In this document: piece by piece, positions 1 through 9,692 of the stretch
Layout of the letters: each line of letters begins with the position of its first letter
Numbering within the stretch: the first letter of the stretch is position 1
Source: Oreocharis arfaki
Lineage: Eukaryota > Chordata > Aves > Passeriformes > Paramythiidae
NCBI GenBank assembly: GCA_013398015.1
Contig: VZRR01012414.1
Coordinates: forward strand, 202,016-266,015
DNA length: 64,000 nt
Reading direction: 5' to 3'
The notes under the pieces: model-generated
Database searches by the model: none
What the model saw: only the letters and a program-made list of their open reading frames with translations
Told to the model about the DNA's origin: nothing
Program-made: the position numbers and the translations under genes

Positions 1-2170
1 AGGGTTTTGGAAAATTAAATAAAGAATTCAGAGTCTGTCTGAGAAATTCCGTGTTTGGATCTGACTCCAGCCATTAAAAACTGGTCCTCAGTTAAATGGG
101 AAAATAAAATTTTGCTTTAGTTTTCTTTTTTTTCTATTGTAAACATGAGAACGGCAGTGAAATTCTACTGGGAAAGCAATACCAATAAAACATCGGAATT
201 AAAGGGGAAAAATTTTTAAAGTTTGCTTGAAAATTTTATGCAATCATATATGACTGCTTAGTCTTTAAATCTGTTTTCCTTTTGGTTTTTATTCAGCAAG
301 CTGCTTAAGACCATGGCTCACTTTAAGCAGGCAGCAGGTTTAAATCCTTGTTGAACTGGGTCCGGCACAGTTACGTGTTAGTTCAGCTCAGAATGATAAA
401 TATTTGCTCATATTAGTGCTATGCAAAACCTGATTTTTAACCTCATGAGAGCACTGTGACATGAGCAAAGGACTTGGAGTCTTGCACAAGCCTCCTGAGG
501 AGAAGTTCCCCGTGCACATGATGCATGAAGGGCACCTTTATTCAGAAGCAGCCATAGATTTGTGGATCTGTGATGATTCATTGAGCAATTTCTAGAGATC
601 CTGGAAACATGAGTTTCCTGGGGCAGCAGAAGGACTACAAAGATATTTGACAAACGAAATGGACTAACTTTGCTTTTTCTGCCAACCAAGGGACACTGCA
701 ATCTCCGTCAGGGTGTCAGCAGAGGGCCTAGCAGTCAACCTTTGAGTCTAAGTTCCTTCCTGCTTTCCCAGATGATGCTCTGCAGGACATGAGTGATGGG
801 GCACTAGGGCAATGCATATCCACAACAAGCAAATGTTGCTTGAGTTTGCAGTTTTCATGAAGAGAATCAACTAATTTCATTTGAATTGTAAAACTTTGGT
901 TGTGAAAGACAAAAAACCCTCCGTATCCCAAAGCCAAAATTCTGACCAAAATGCAGTGATCAGGAGCACTCCATGGCATTGCTGGTTTTGCAGATTTGGC
1001 CCTAGTGAGCCATTCCCTCAAGAGGAAGAGCCTCCCATTGCCTACTCTGGAGTGACTGAGCCTCCCCTGTGTCAGCCCTGAGAAGCCTGGGCACTGGCAG
1101 CACCATGCCTGCATTGGGATGATGTGTGCCACAGCTACTTGGATGCCACTTTTAGCAAAAGGCCAGGAAATTCAACACAGCGAGGGATTGAAACCTGTGC
1201 TCTGCAGTCCCACTCAGGCAAATACCCTCTTCAAGATGGAGAACCACTCTGTGTAGCCCTTTAAGTACACCCTTCCAAGAGGCAGAAATCTTCTCTTTCT
1301 TCTTTAGCAACTGGAAGATTTAAAAAAATGCTTTCCTGAAATCAGGCTCTGAGCAGACTCGACGTGCTTGAACCTCATTTCTCACAGGGCAATAAAAGGT
1401 GTTCTGGTTCTTCAGCATATATCAAAGCCCCTCATTTTTTGTCCTCCCTGTCCTGGACCTGTTCTACCACCATTTCCAAAACTGCTTTTTGCCTATGCTG
1501 CTGAGAAAACTTGATCTGGCTTTACATTAAAAAATACTGAAGTCAGATGAGTATTTAGGAATGTGGAGGCTGTGGAAAATTTGAGTCATAAGCAACTGTA
1601 TTATTTGAATAAGATTGTGTCTGACTTTGAAAGAAATACTCTGGCATTTTAGGTATGGGGTAATTTCAAAAGTTTTTTTCACTCTTCACTGCCATTGTAA
1701 AGTTCAGTCCTTGTAGGTCCCCAAATCCATATGCCAGTCTGTCACCTACAGCTCACTGTTGCCTCCTTTACGAGTGGCTGAGTGCTCCATATAGGCAGTG
1801 CCTCAGTCTTGAGGTGCCTTAACCCAAATCTCAACTGCAGCAACAAGGCTGAGGTGAAGCTGTGTCGACAGATTTGGGATCTGTTGTGTTGCTACTCTGA
1901 GCTTTGTGGGAATCCAAGACACATTGTGGTATTTTGGGGTAAACATCTCAAAGAGAAGGGACAATTTTTGGTAAACTGTAGGGAGTGTGGGAGAGCACCT
2001 TTGCTGTTAGAATAGGAAGCTAGAAATAAAGGTTTTTGTCTATTCCTGCATGGAGAGGTCACTCAGTGTCTCTGAACTTCCAGTTACCTCCTGTAAAAAA
2101 TATTACAGCTGTCATGTGAAACATTGTAGTGCCAAGTACAAAACTGGACAAGCTGAATGGCAGAGCTGGG
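1..2170. other. Unique AT-rich DNA, no gene seen
   Basis: No recognisable gene, RNA or transposon was found in this stretch. Open frames on both strands are short and have no domain-like motifs, and no paired strong splice sites were noticed. The DNA is ordinary CpG-poor vertebrate-type sequence. Confidence 0.6.
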
Positions 2171-2281
2171 CTTTGGTTTTTTGGTTTTTGACTTCTTTTT
2201 TAGTTTTTTTTTTTAGTTTGTTGTTTGTTTTTGTTTGGTGTTTTTGGTTTTGGTTGGTTGGGTTTGTTTTTTTTTTTTCTT
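2171..2281 (+). repeat. T/G-rich low-complexity tract
   Basis: About 110 bases made almost only of T and G on the plus strand, with several runs of 6 to 12 T. The opposite-strand open frame through it is a Lys/Asn/Gln/Thr-rich artefact. It ends about 190 bp before a CR1 copy; no link between the two is visible. Confidence 0.8.
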
Positions 2282-2472
2282 GTTCGACTGTAAAGAAGAG
2301 AAAAAGGAGAATAAAATGGGTGCAAATTGCAAAGCCTTTTCTCTCAATTTTAAATTGGTGTAATGAAAAAAGACCAATATATATAACAGTCACATGGAGA
2401 AAAACACAGAGGGGGAAAGGAATCACAGGGTTAAGAAACAGAGCTCATTAGATTGGGTGCTATATGGCATTA

Positions 2473-2742
2473 ATCATAGGATCATAGAATCATTTAGGTT
2501 GGAAAAGACCTCTGAGATCTTCGAGTCAAGCCATTTACCCAGCACTGCCGAATCCATCACTAAACCATGTCCCCAAGTGCCATATTTAAATATGGCACGT
2601 CTTTTAAATACCTCCGGGGATGGTGACTCAAACACTTCCCTGGGCCGCCTGTTCCAGTACCTGACAACCCTTTCCATGAAGAAATTTTTCCAAATATCCA
2701 GTCCAAACCTCCCCTGCAGGATTAAATCTCCCTCCCTGCAGT
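2473..2742 (-). mobile_element. CR1 LINE, 3'-end fragment (minus strand)
   Basis: Read on the minus strand this is the end of CR1 ORF2 followed by the CR1 3' UTR. The plus strand opens with the typical inverted CR1 tail (ATCATAGAATCATTTAGG) and continues through the known 3'-UTR words such as GTTGGAAAAGACCTC and AAATACCTCC. On the minus strand the ORF2 C-terminal words NFFMERVVRYWNRRPREV are readable, which match the conserved end of CR1 ORF2. This is the usual 5'-truncated bird CR1. Odd point: it contains a perfect 22-bp palindrome at 2577-2598 that is absent from ordinary copies. Confidence 0.93.
2577..2598. repeat. Perfect 22-bp palindrome inside CR1
   Basis: GTGCCATATTTAAATATGGC plus AC equals its own reverse complement over all 22 bases. 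Other CR1 copies in this window (for example near 5280 and 8890) have the usual 'GTGCCACATC' wording here, so the palindrome arose after insertion. A small templated duplication is one possible cause. Confidence 0.85.
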
Positions 2743-5176
2743 AGCTCATTTTTAAGTGATGTGAGGATGTCTGCAGGCTGTTACCAGTCCTGTGCCTTGG
2801 GATACCTGTTTCCTGTAGCTGTACCCCTGCTCCTGGGAAGTGCCCAGCTGAGAGCAGCTGCTTTCCCATCACAGTTCTGCAGCTGGGGGCAGAAGCAGCC
2901 CATTCAACTTGGCACTTCCCCACAGATCTCTGGGCTAGGAAGATGGTGGCCAAGGAAATGTATGCACTCTTGGAACAATTCTGGCCATCTGTTCGTGATT
3001 AGCCTCTGTTTTCAAGGGACTGCTAGCTTCAGGCATGGGTCTGTCTATCTCCCAATCTGGGTGACAAACCCAGCTGTGGGGTTAGAGGGAAGAGAAGGAG
3101 GCAGCAGGGTGAAAATGCCTCTCCTGGGCCACCCAGCTGGGTTATATGTGCTCTTAACTGTCTCCTGAAAAGGTGGGAAATAGAGGATATAATTTGTTTC
3201 CTGCACACCCAGTGCCTCTGCCCAAGCACAAGCACCTTGGTGAGGTCGTTATATTTTCTCTGGACTCCTCTATTTCTCTGGCAGAGAAGCTGGCGTTGTC
3301 ATGGCATTTGCTGACAGCCAGCTGTCCTACTTGGAAAGCAGCACTTTGCTTCTGCTTCCTGGTTTCCCAGTCTGCCCCAGCCACGGAGAAATCCTGTGGA
3401 AAAAAGCTGAATGTCAGGTTTGCATCAGAGTAAATATATACCAGGATCTCAAATTAACATCATGTGGGGAATCATAGTTTTATTCTTCCTATATTTTAAG
3501 TGCCTGACTTTGCACCTTATCAATATTCGTAGCGTTTTTTTCGTCTTTTACATTTTGTTGTTAAGGGAAGCTCTTGGCTGCCGATTAAGTACTATGAGCA
3601 GGCCTGAAGAAACCCGCAGGTTATTGGGAAATATATTAATTTGTTCCAGATCTCACTTTACTTATCATCATTGGTTTTGGAAGCCAATAACTTTAAAGCA
3701 GAGTTGCAAATCGTTTCAGCATGTTAAAACCCACAGAGATGTGCAAGTTCATGTGTGTATACCATGTCTTAAACAGAGATGTACATTTTATGTCAAACAC
3801 TCAAATGACCACTTAAGAACATGGGAATTTATTTAAATTTTGGCTGCTTAGTAAGTGTTGGACTACATTTCCACTATATAATAATGACATCAAGAGCTTT
3901 GTTAAATTAACCACAAGACCAATGTGTATTTCCTATGGCTTTCTCAGGGGACGTCCAGTACCCTAATCCTTCCAAAAGGCAGCATGCTAAAATATTGCAG
4001 GGACGGAGCACATGGGGGGCAAGACTGCAGCTGACAAATGACAGTCAGATGCTGAAGTCCGGTGTAGATCTGCGTAATGTAGGATTATTGCTGCTGTTCT
4101 GGAATGTAAAATAAATCTAACACCAGTTTGATGTCAGCCCCTCTGGGTGAATTGATCACTAGAATGTGTAGCTGAGGATGCTCTGCTCGTGCTGGGAACT
4201 TCATGGCACATCTGTTTTCCTACCTCTCGTGTACCATTGGGTTTCAGTACTGAAAACTGCTGCCCCAGGCCATGCACACAGGCAATCATTGGCTGCCGTT
4301 TTTTATATGTGTGTGTAAGTCTGTCTTTGCTCAAAGATTCAATTAGAAATGACTGCTTCAGTTCCACTGTCTCTTGATGAAACGTTTCAGTTTCTGGTTG
4401 TAGAAGTAATATCCTATGACTTAGGTAGAAAACGAAAAGCATATTCCTCATTAAAGTGTTGCAGCGAATTTCCTGCAAGTAAAAAAAAAAAATTGAAACA
4501 ATGCAGAACTTAAACATAATTTATGAATAGGAAAAATGGATTGATTTTTTATGTTATCGGCTACAAACAATTTGCTTAACTCTGGTGCTGAATCAGCTAG
4601 GTGGTTACAGTAGTTTCCAAATGGTGTTTGGCTCCAGGATCTTCAAAAACTCTGCTAAAAAGAGTGGAGGTCTGGGTAGAGCATGGAATTTTCTCTGGTC
4701 TGATCCTCTCCTATCTTGTCTATTTCCTTTGTATGCAGCTTCATTACAGTGGTCTCAAGGAAGAACAATAACTGGATGTCACTAGAAAAATGTTATTTAC
4801 AATTTTTTATTCCTAACAGCCAGAAATACTGCAGGCATACAATGGCAATGATGACACCTGGAAACACCCATAGCATGTGTGCAGAGTGTGGAAAAGCTAG
4901 GTGTTTGGATTGTGCCTGCTTCACATATTGCTTAGATCCTCAGAGTTCAATTTTCAGCAGATTCCTTTATGGGCGTATGTCTTTTATCTTGGTAATACTG
5001 GCTAGGGTTCAATTAAGTTTGGTGGCAATACTTTAAAAAAGTCTCCAACAAGTCGTTCCTTCAGGTTTCTTAGACACGTGTAACAGTGGTACATCATCAA
5101 GATTTTGGTGAGTTCCTGGTGAACAAAATGGAATAGTCATGCCTTGCACTAAAGTATCAGCATTTTAAAAGATGAC
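2743..5176. other. Unique DNA, no gene seen
   Basis: No gene or transposon was recognised between the first two CR1 copies. There is a 12-base A run at 4481-4492. Open frames of up to 141 codons occur but lack recognisable motifs and overlap one another on both strands. Confidence 0.55.
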
Positions 5177-5179
5177 TTT

Positions 5180-6421
5180 TCACAGACTCGGAGAAGCAGC
5201 TAGGTTGGAAAAGACTTTTGAGGTCATCGAGTCCAGCCTATGACTTAATACCACCTTATCAAATAGACCATGGCACCAAGTGCCACATCCACCAAACACC
5301 TCCAGGGACCATGGCTCCAGCACCTCCCTGGGCAGTCCATTTCAATGCCCAATCTCCATTTCTGTGAAAAAATTCTCCCTAATTTCTGACCTAAATCTCA
5401 CCTGGTGCAGTTTGAGACTGTATCCTCTTGCCCTGCCACTTGTTTCCTGGGAGAAGAGACCGACCCTCACCTGGCTACAGCCTACTTCAAGGCAGTTGTA
5501 GGGAGCAGTAAGGTCTCTCCCAAACCTCCTTTTCTCCAGGCTAAACACCCCCAGCTCCCTCAACCACTTCTCATAAGAGTTGTGTTTCTGACCCCTCAGC
5601 AGCCTTGTTACTCTTCTCTGGACATACTCCAGCATCTCAACATCCTTCCTAAATTGGGGGGCCCAGCACTGGACACAGGACTGAGGGTGCAGCCTAAACA
5701 GTGCTGAATACAGGGGAAGAATGACTTCCCTGGTCCTGCTGGCCACACTGTTCCTGATACAAGCCAGGATGCTGTTGGCCTTCTTGGCCATGTGGGCACA
5801 CTGCTGGCTCATTGTCAGTCTGCCATCAATCAGCACCCCCAGGCCCCTTTCTGCCTGGCTGCTGGCCAGCCCCTCCATCCCCAGCCTGTAGTGCTGCAGG
5901 GGGTTGTTATGGCCAAACTGCAGGACCTGGCTCTTGGTCTTGTTGAACCTCGTGCCATTGGTCTCAGCCTGTTGATCCAGCCTGGCCAAGTTCCTCTGCA
6001 GAGCCCTCTTACCATCCAACAATCAACATGCCCACCCAGTTTGGCATCATGGGCAAATTTGCTTCTGGTGGACTCTGTTCCCTCACCCAAATTATCAATA
6101 AAGATATCAAACAGGACTGGGCCCAACACTGATCCCTGAGGGACACCACTAGTGACCAGCTGCCAACTGGATGCAGCACTATTCCCCACCTCTGTCTGGG
6201 CCCAGCTGTCCAGCCGGTTCTTAACTCAGTGAAGGGTGTACCTGTCCAAACCATGGGCTGCCAGCTTTTTCAGGAGTGTGCTATGGGAGAGAGTGTCAAA
6301 GGGAAGTCCAGGTACACAACATCCACAGCCTTCCCCGCATCCACTAGGCTGGTCACAAAAGGAGATCAGGTTGGTCAGACAGGACCTCCCCCTCCTCAAT
6401 CCATTCTGGCTGTGTCTGATG
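5180..6421 (-). mobile_element. CR1 LINE, 1.2 kb 3' part with decayed ORF2 (minus strand)
   Basis: The longest CR1 copy here, 5'-truncated. On the minus strand the 3' end of ORF2 reads openly for 226 codons (6022 down to 5342) with CR1 hallmarks: SILACIRNSVASRTREVI, LPLYSALFRLHP, YVQRRVTRLLRG and SLEKRRFGRDL. Upstream, in another frame (6189-5830), lies the reverse-transcriptase palm with the motif B words SGVPQGSVLGPVLF and a motif C that should read FADD but reads FAHD (His codon at 6049-6051). The two frames meet near 6010-6022, so at least one frameshift splits ORF2. The 3' tail near 5180 is eroded and lacks a clean terminal repeat. This copy cannot code for an active enzyme. Confidence 0.95.
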
Positions 6422-7380
6422 GCAAGGAAAGAAGGACATCATCATAATAATGTTGGCAAGTGCACATTTTTGTGACACTAGCATTTTTTGTGTTATGCAC
6501 TCTATGTTAATATGGCCACTTGAAAAAGTAATGAAGGTCAGACTTAAGGGAGCGCCTTATTTTATATGATGTACAAATTGTGACTGATATAGCTGCATAA
6601 AAAAATCTTTAGCAAAGCAGTTAGTGATCATAGAGTACCACCACACAGTAGATACCACCACAACTGATGCTGAAAGAGGTAATTAACAGAGCAGCAAGAG
6701 CAACAATTTCTGTCTTCAGAGTTGGCTCTCGACAGGTCAAGAGATTTCTACATTCCTTTCTTTCTTTTCCTGCAACTTTGCAGCCTCTCCTCCACCAAAT
6801 GGATGCCAACTGACCTATTTACCTTCCATAAGTCCCACACTTCAAAAGGCAAATGCTGTTGGATTGCCATTACCTAGCTGACTGAGCTAATTGAGCTTGC
6901 AAAAGTGGTAATTATCTATATAGTTTCCTCCTGTGATGGCAAACATTTACACCAGGGATAATCAGCAGCTGCTGATTCCCCTTGGCAGAGTGATCAATGC
7001 ATCAGTCAGGCAGGTGTAGCACAGGCTGGGAATTACTGCTGTGGGGTGAGGCCTTGGCACACCTAAGGTCTGCCTCCACGCTCACTTGTCAAGCATCCAA
7101 GAGAGTCAGTGGTGTGTTCCGCTGTAGAAACCATTCTGGTTATGTGTTCATAATCATTGTCAGTGTATGGCAGCATTATTAAAATAATAACTTTCTTGAG
7201 GTACTGGAAATGCAAGAGAATAAATCTGTATGCCCAAGTGAGTCCCTGGGGTATCATATCCTGTGGCAGCAAGGAGTGCTCACTCTTAAGGTATTAGCCG
7301 AATGGCCAGGACAACTGCTCTGTAATACAAGCTCATGATAAAGTGGTTTTGGGACATTTATTTCTTATTGCCTGTTTTAG
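6422..7380. other. Unique DNA, no gene seen
   Basis: No gene or transposon was recognised. The right end, about 7350-7380, is T-rich and forms the polypyrimidine tract of the splice acceptor before the exon-like segment that follows. Confidence 0.55.
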
Positions 7381-7499
7381 CCATGAAACACCAAATACCA
7401 GTCCACTCAGTGAACAATTGCAAGGAAGGGAAGACCACATTTGCGCAGATTGGGGACTGTTTCTGGTATTTGTCCACTAGATGGCTGCAATTGTTGAAG
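7381..7499 (+). other. Exon-like segment (119 nt), unproven
   Basis: A T-rich tract ending in CCTGTTTTAG at 7380 looks like a splice acceptor, and GAAG|GTAAGTAC at 7499/7500 is a near-consensus donor. Two of three frames are open for most of the 119 bases. The frame from the ATG at 7383 is open through the donor and gives MKHQIPVHSVNNCKEGK at its start; the protein is not recognised. It could be an exon of a lncRNA, an internal coding exon or a chance pseudoexon. Confidence 0.2.
7474..7485 (+). promoter_or_regulatory. CTCF-like core motif
   Basis: CCACTAGATGGC fits the vertebrate CTCF core (CCASYAGRKGGC) at all twelve positions; the next base is T where A or G is preferred. It lies near the 3' end of the exon-like segment at 7381-7499. 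Occupancy cannot be judged from sequence. Confidence 0.4.
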
Positions 7500-8793
7500 G
7501 TAAGTACCTTAGGTGCTTGAAAGGGGCTCCAGATGACAAAACCTACATTCCGTTCTCTCCCGAGCTGTTGTCCTTGTTTTCATTGCTTAAAGAACACAAC
7601 GAACTGAGAGGCAGCAGAGGGCTGGAATTCCTCAATTCAAAGGTGTGATATTTATCTCTATGTGTAAAACATGTATAATCTACCTCAAAGATGTAAAACC
7701 TATTTCATCTTCGGCAAGGGAGAACTTGCAGAAAGGGGCCCTGTTGTGGACTAATGACTGGTTGTGTCAAACAAGAAATTATGAATGAAACTTGAGGGCT
7801 AAAAGGAATGGAAAAAAGACTTATCATGGAAGACTTACCATGCACTGGATGTGCATGGAAACCTTTTCCTGGATCTTGGAAAATGTAGGGACAAAGTGAG
7901 AATTTCCAGAAGTCAAGCTCTTAACCGAAGAAATTACAAATAATGAAGGTAAAGCAAGAAATGTAAAGCAAAAAAAAAAAGGGAAAGTTCGTCTAATGTG
8001 CTCTAAGGTTATTACAAGGTTTAGAGATAATTGGTGTATCGTGTAAAAGCTAAACAAGCACTTTACATCGGCTTTCAATAGTGATATTGGCCATGAGGTA
8101 AGAAGTGAGAAAGCGAATGGGAGTCATTATCTTAGAACGAGTGTGGTGGAAAAAAGCCTCAGATATGATAGTCAAATAAGATACGGTAGATTACATAAAT
8201 ATATGAGTTAATTGACTGGATTTGTTTGAAAATCCATCTCACCATGCTTCCAAATACCATCCCACCATGCTTCCCAAGTATTAGTCTCCAAGCCTCCAGC
8301 AGTTTGCGGCCTAGGGATTCGTGTACCCAGTGTAAACATGGGGAGGGTTGTAGGTGTTGTCCTTCAGTTGTTTCCTCTTTCATTTACTTGTTCATGTACC
8401 TCCTCATCTGTTTTTATCTTTAACCATTCCCAACATCTCAGCACAAAAAATTCCAGAGGTTACCTGCAGTTTGAAGTACAACCTTCTTGTGTTTGCTTTG
8501 AATGTGTCTCCTGCTCCTTGGATTGGAAGAGACAGAGAGGAACATGTGGTGTCCAAAGCCTCTCCAAGTACTCCTGTTAAGGCACTGGACAATCATCACC
8601 TGTGAGGCCAGTTGGAGAAGTGTTAGTACTAGAAGCAAGGATTTTTAGCACAGCTTACTTCTGACATACAGAATAATTCGGCGAATTGAGATAAATAGAA
8701 AACATTTTAAAACATTACCTTGGCTGAATAATGCATTGCAATATTTCTCCTTGAGATAAATGAGTGATTTTCTAACTGAAGAAAACATAGTGA
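7500..8793. other. Unique AT-rich DNA with small repeats
   Basis: No gene was recognised. There is an 11-base A run at 7970-7980. The 12-mer CACCATGCTTCC occurs twice, at 8240 and 8263, with a 23-bp period, which looks like a small local duplication. A minus-strand donor-like site (plus-strand ACTTAC at 7833-7838) has no convincing acceptor partner. Confidence 0.5.
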
Positions 8794-8960
8794 AATCATA
8801 GAATCATTTTGGTTGGAGAAGACCTTTAAATCACTGAGTCCAATGTTAACCCAGTGCTGCCAAGTCCACTAGTAAAGCATGTCCCCATGTGCCACATCTT
8901 TTAAATACCTCCAGGGTTGGTGACTCCCAACACTTTCCTGGGTAGACAGCTTGAATATTC
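8794..8960 (-). mobile_element. CR1 LINE, short 3'-end fragment (minus strand)
   Basis: The plus strand starts with the inverted CR1 tail AATCATAGAATCATTTTGG and continues through typical 3'-UTR words (GTTGGAGAAGACC, CCAGTGCTGCCAAGTCCAC, AAATACCTCCAGGG). The match fades around 8950-8960. Only 3'-UTR sequence is present, so the copy is strongly 5'-truncated. Confidence 0.92.
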
Positions 8961-9094
8961 CTGGTCTGTACTGAAATATTTTATATTGTACCAGCTGAGA
9001 ATCTGTCAGATTAGAGACAACAGAGATGAATATGAGAAAACTCAGTTGCACATAAAAGGGAGGGGACAACATGCTGTGCTGAAAAGAAACCTGT

Positions 9095-9260
9095 CAGACT
9101 GCAAGGAGGTGTCTTGAGACCCTGTCTTGGCACTGGTGTCATTCAATATGTTTGTTTCATGAGTTTGGAATAAAAAACAGGAATAAGTTGATGAAAACTG
9201 CCAGTGATAAGTAAAAAGAGAAACATGTCAATACAGATGAAAATCAGACCATTGCATGAA
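9095..9260 (+). mobile_element. Possible old CR1/L3-type LINE remnant
   Basis: On the plus strand the words around GGAGGTGTCTTGAGACC, CATTCAATATG and a following TTTGGAATAAAAAACAGG recall the reverse-transcriptase region of old LINEs, where a G-V-(L/P)-x-P-V-L-F block precedes the FADD motif. The frame is broken and the match is by eye only. It may extend to about 9440. A chance resemblance cannot be excluded. Confidence 0.3.
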
Positions 9261-9663
9261 TATGACTTTGAAGACTACTTTGTAGATGACTTGAGAAGAA
9301 AAGGGATAGAACTTAATAGTACAACTAGACAATCATTGCATTTAGGAGGTCGTTGAAGTCTCTGTTGTAAGCTGGATCTCTGTAAGAGGTAACGGGAATT
9401 AGAAACATCACTGTGGTTTGGGAGTGAAAAAGGCTTACCCTCAGAGGTTTTATCCGGTCTAGCAACTCCAGTGGAGGTAGAGAGGTACTATTTTGCAAGG
9501 TGCTTGTGTGCTTGTATTTGAAGTTTCGTTTTCATTCTGTTTACCCCACTTCAAGAGAAACTAGATTAGACCAGAGTAGATGCAGAAGTGTAAAAGGAGA
9601 GTGATCACAAAATCGAAGATCTTGAATACAATAAGAAAATAGCAGAGGTTGATGTATTAGCTT
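9261..9663. other. Unique DNA, no gene seen
   Basis: No clear feature was found apart from a possible continuation of the old LINE remnant on the left. The stretch ends at the G run that borders the assembly gap. Confidence 0.45.
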
Positions 9664-9692
9664 GGGGGGGGNNNNNNNNNNNGGGGGGGGGG
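9664..9692. other. Assembly gap inside a poly-G run
   Basis: Eight G (9664-9671), eleven N (9672-9682) and ten G (9683-9692). The true length and content are unknown. Poly-G flanks on both sides suggest a long G tract that sequencing or gap filling could not resolve. Confidence 0.97.

Noticed and set aside
2474..2953. 159-codon minus-strand frame
   Set aside because: Most of it is the CR1 fragment read through its ORF2 end and 3' UTR plus unrelated flank; it is not a host gene.
7839..7919. Minus-strand 81-nt exon with strong GTAAGT donor
   Set aside because: The only in-frame acceptor ends in AAG with an atypical context; no other support was found.
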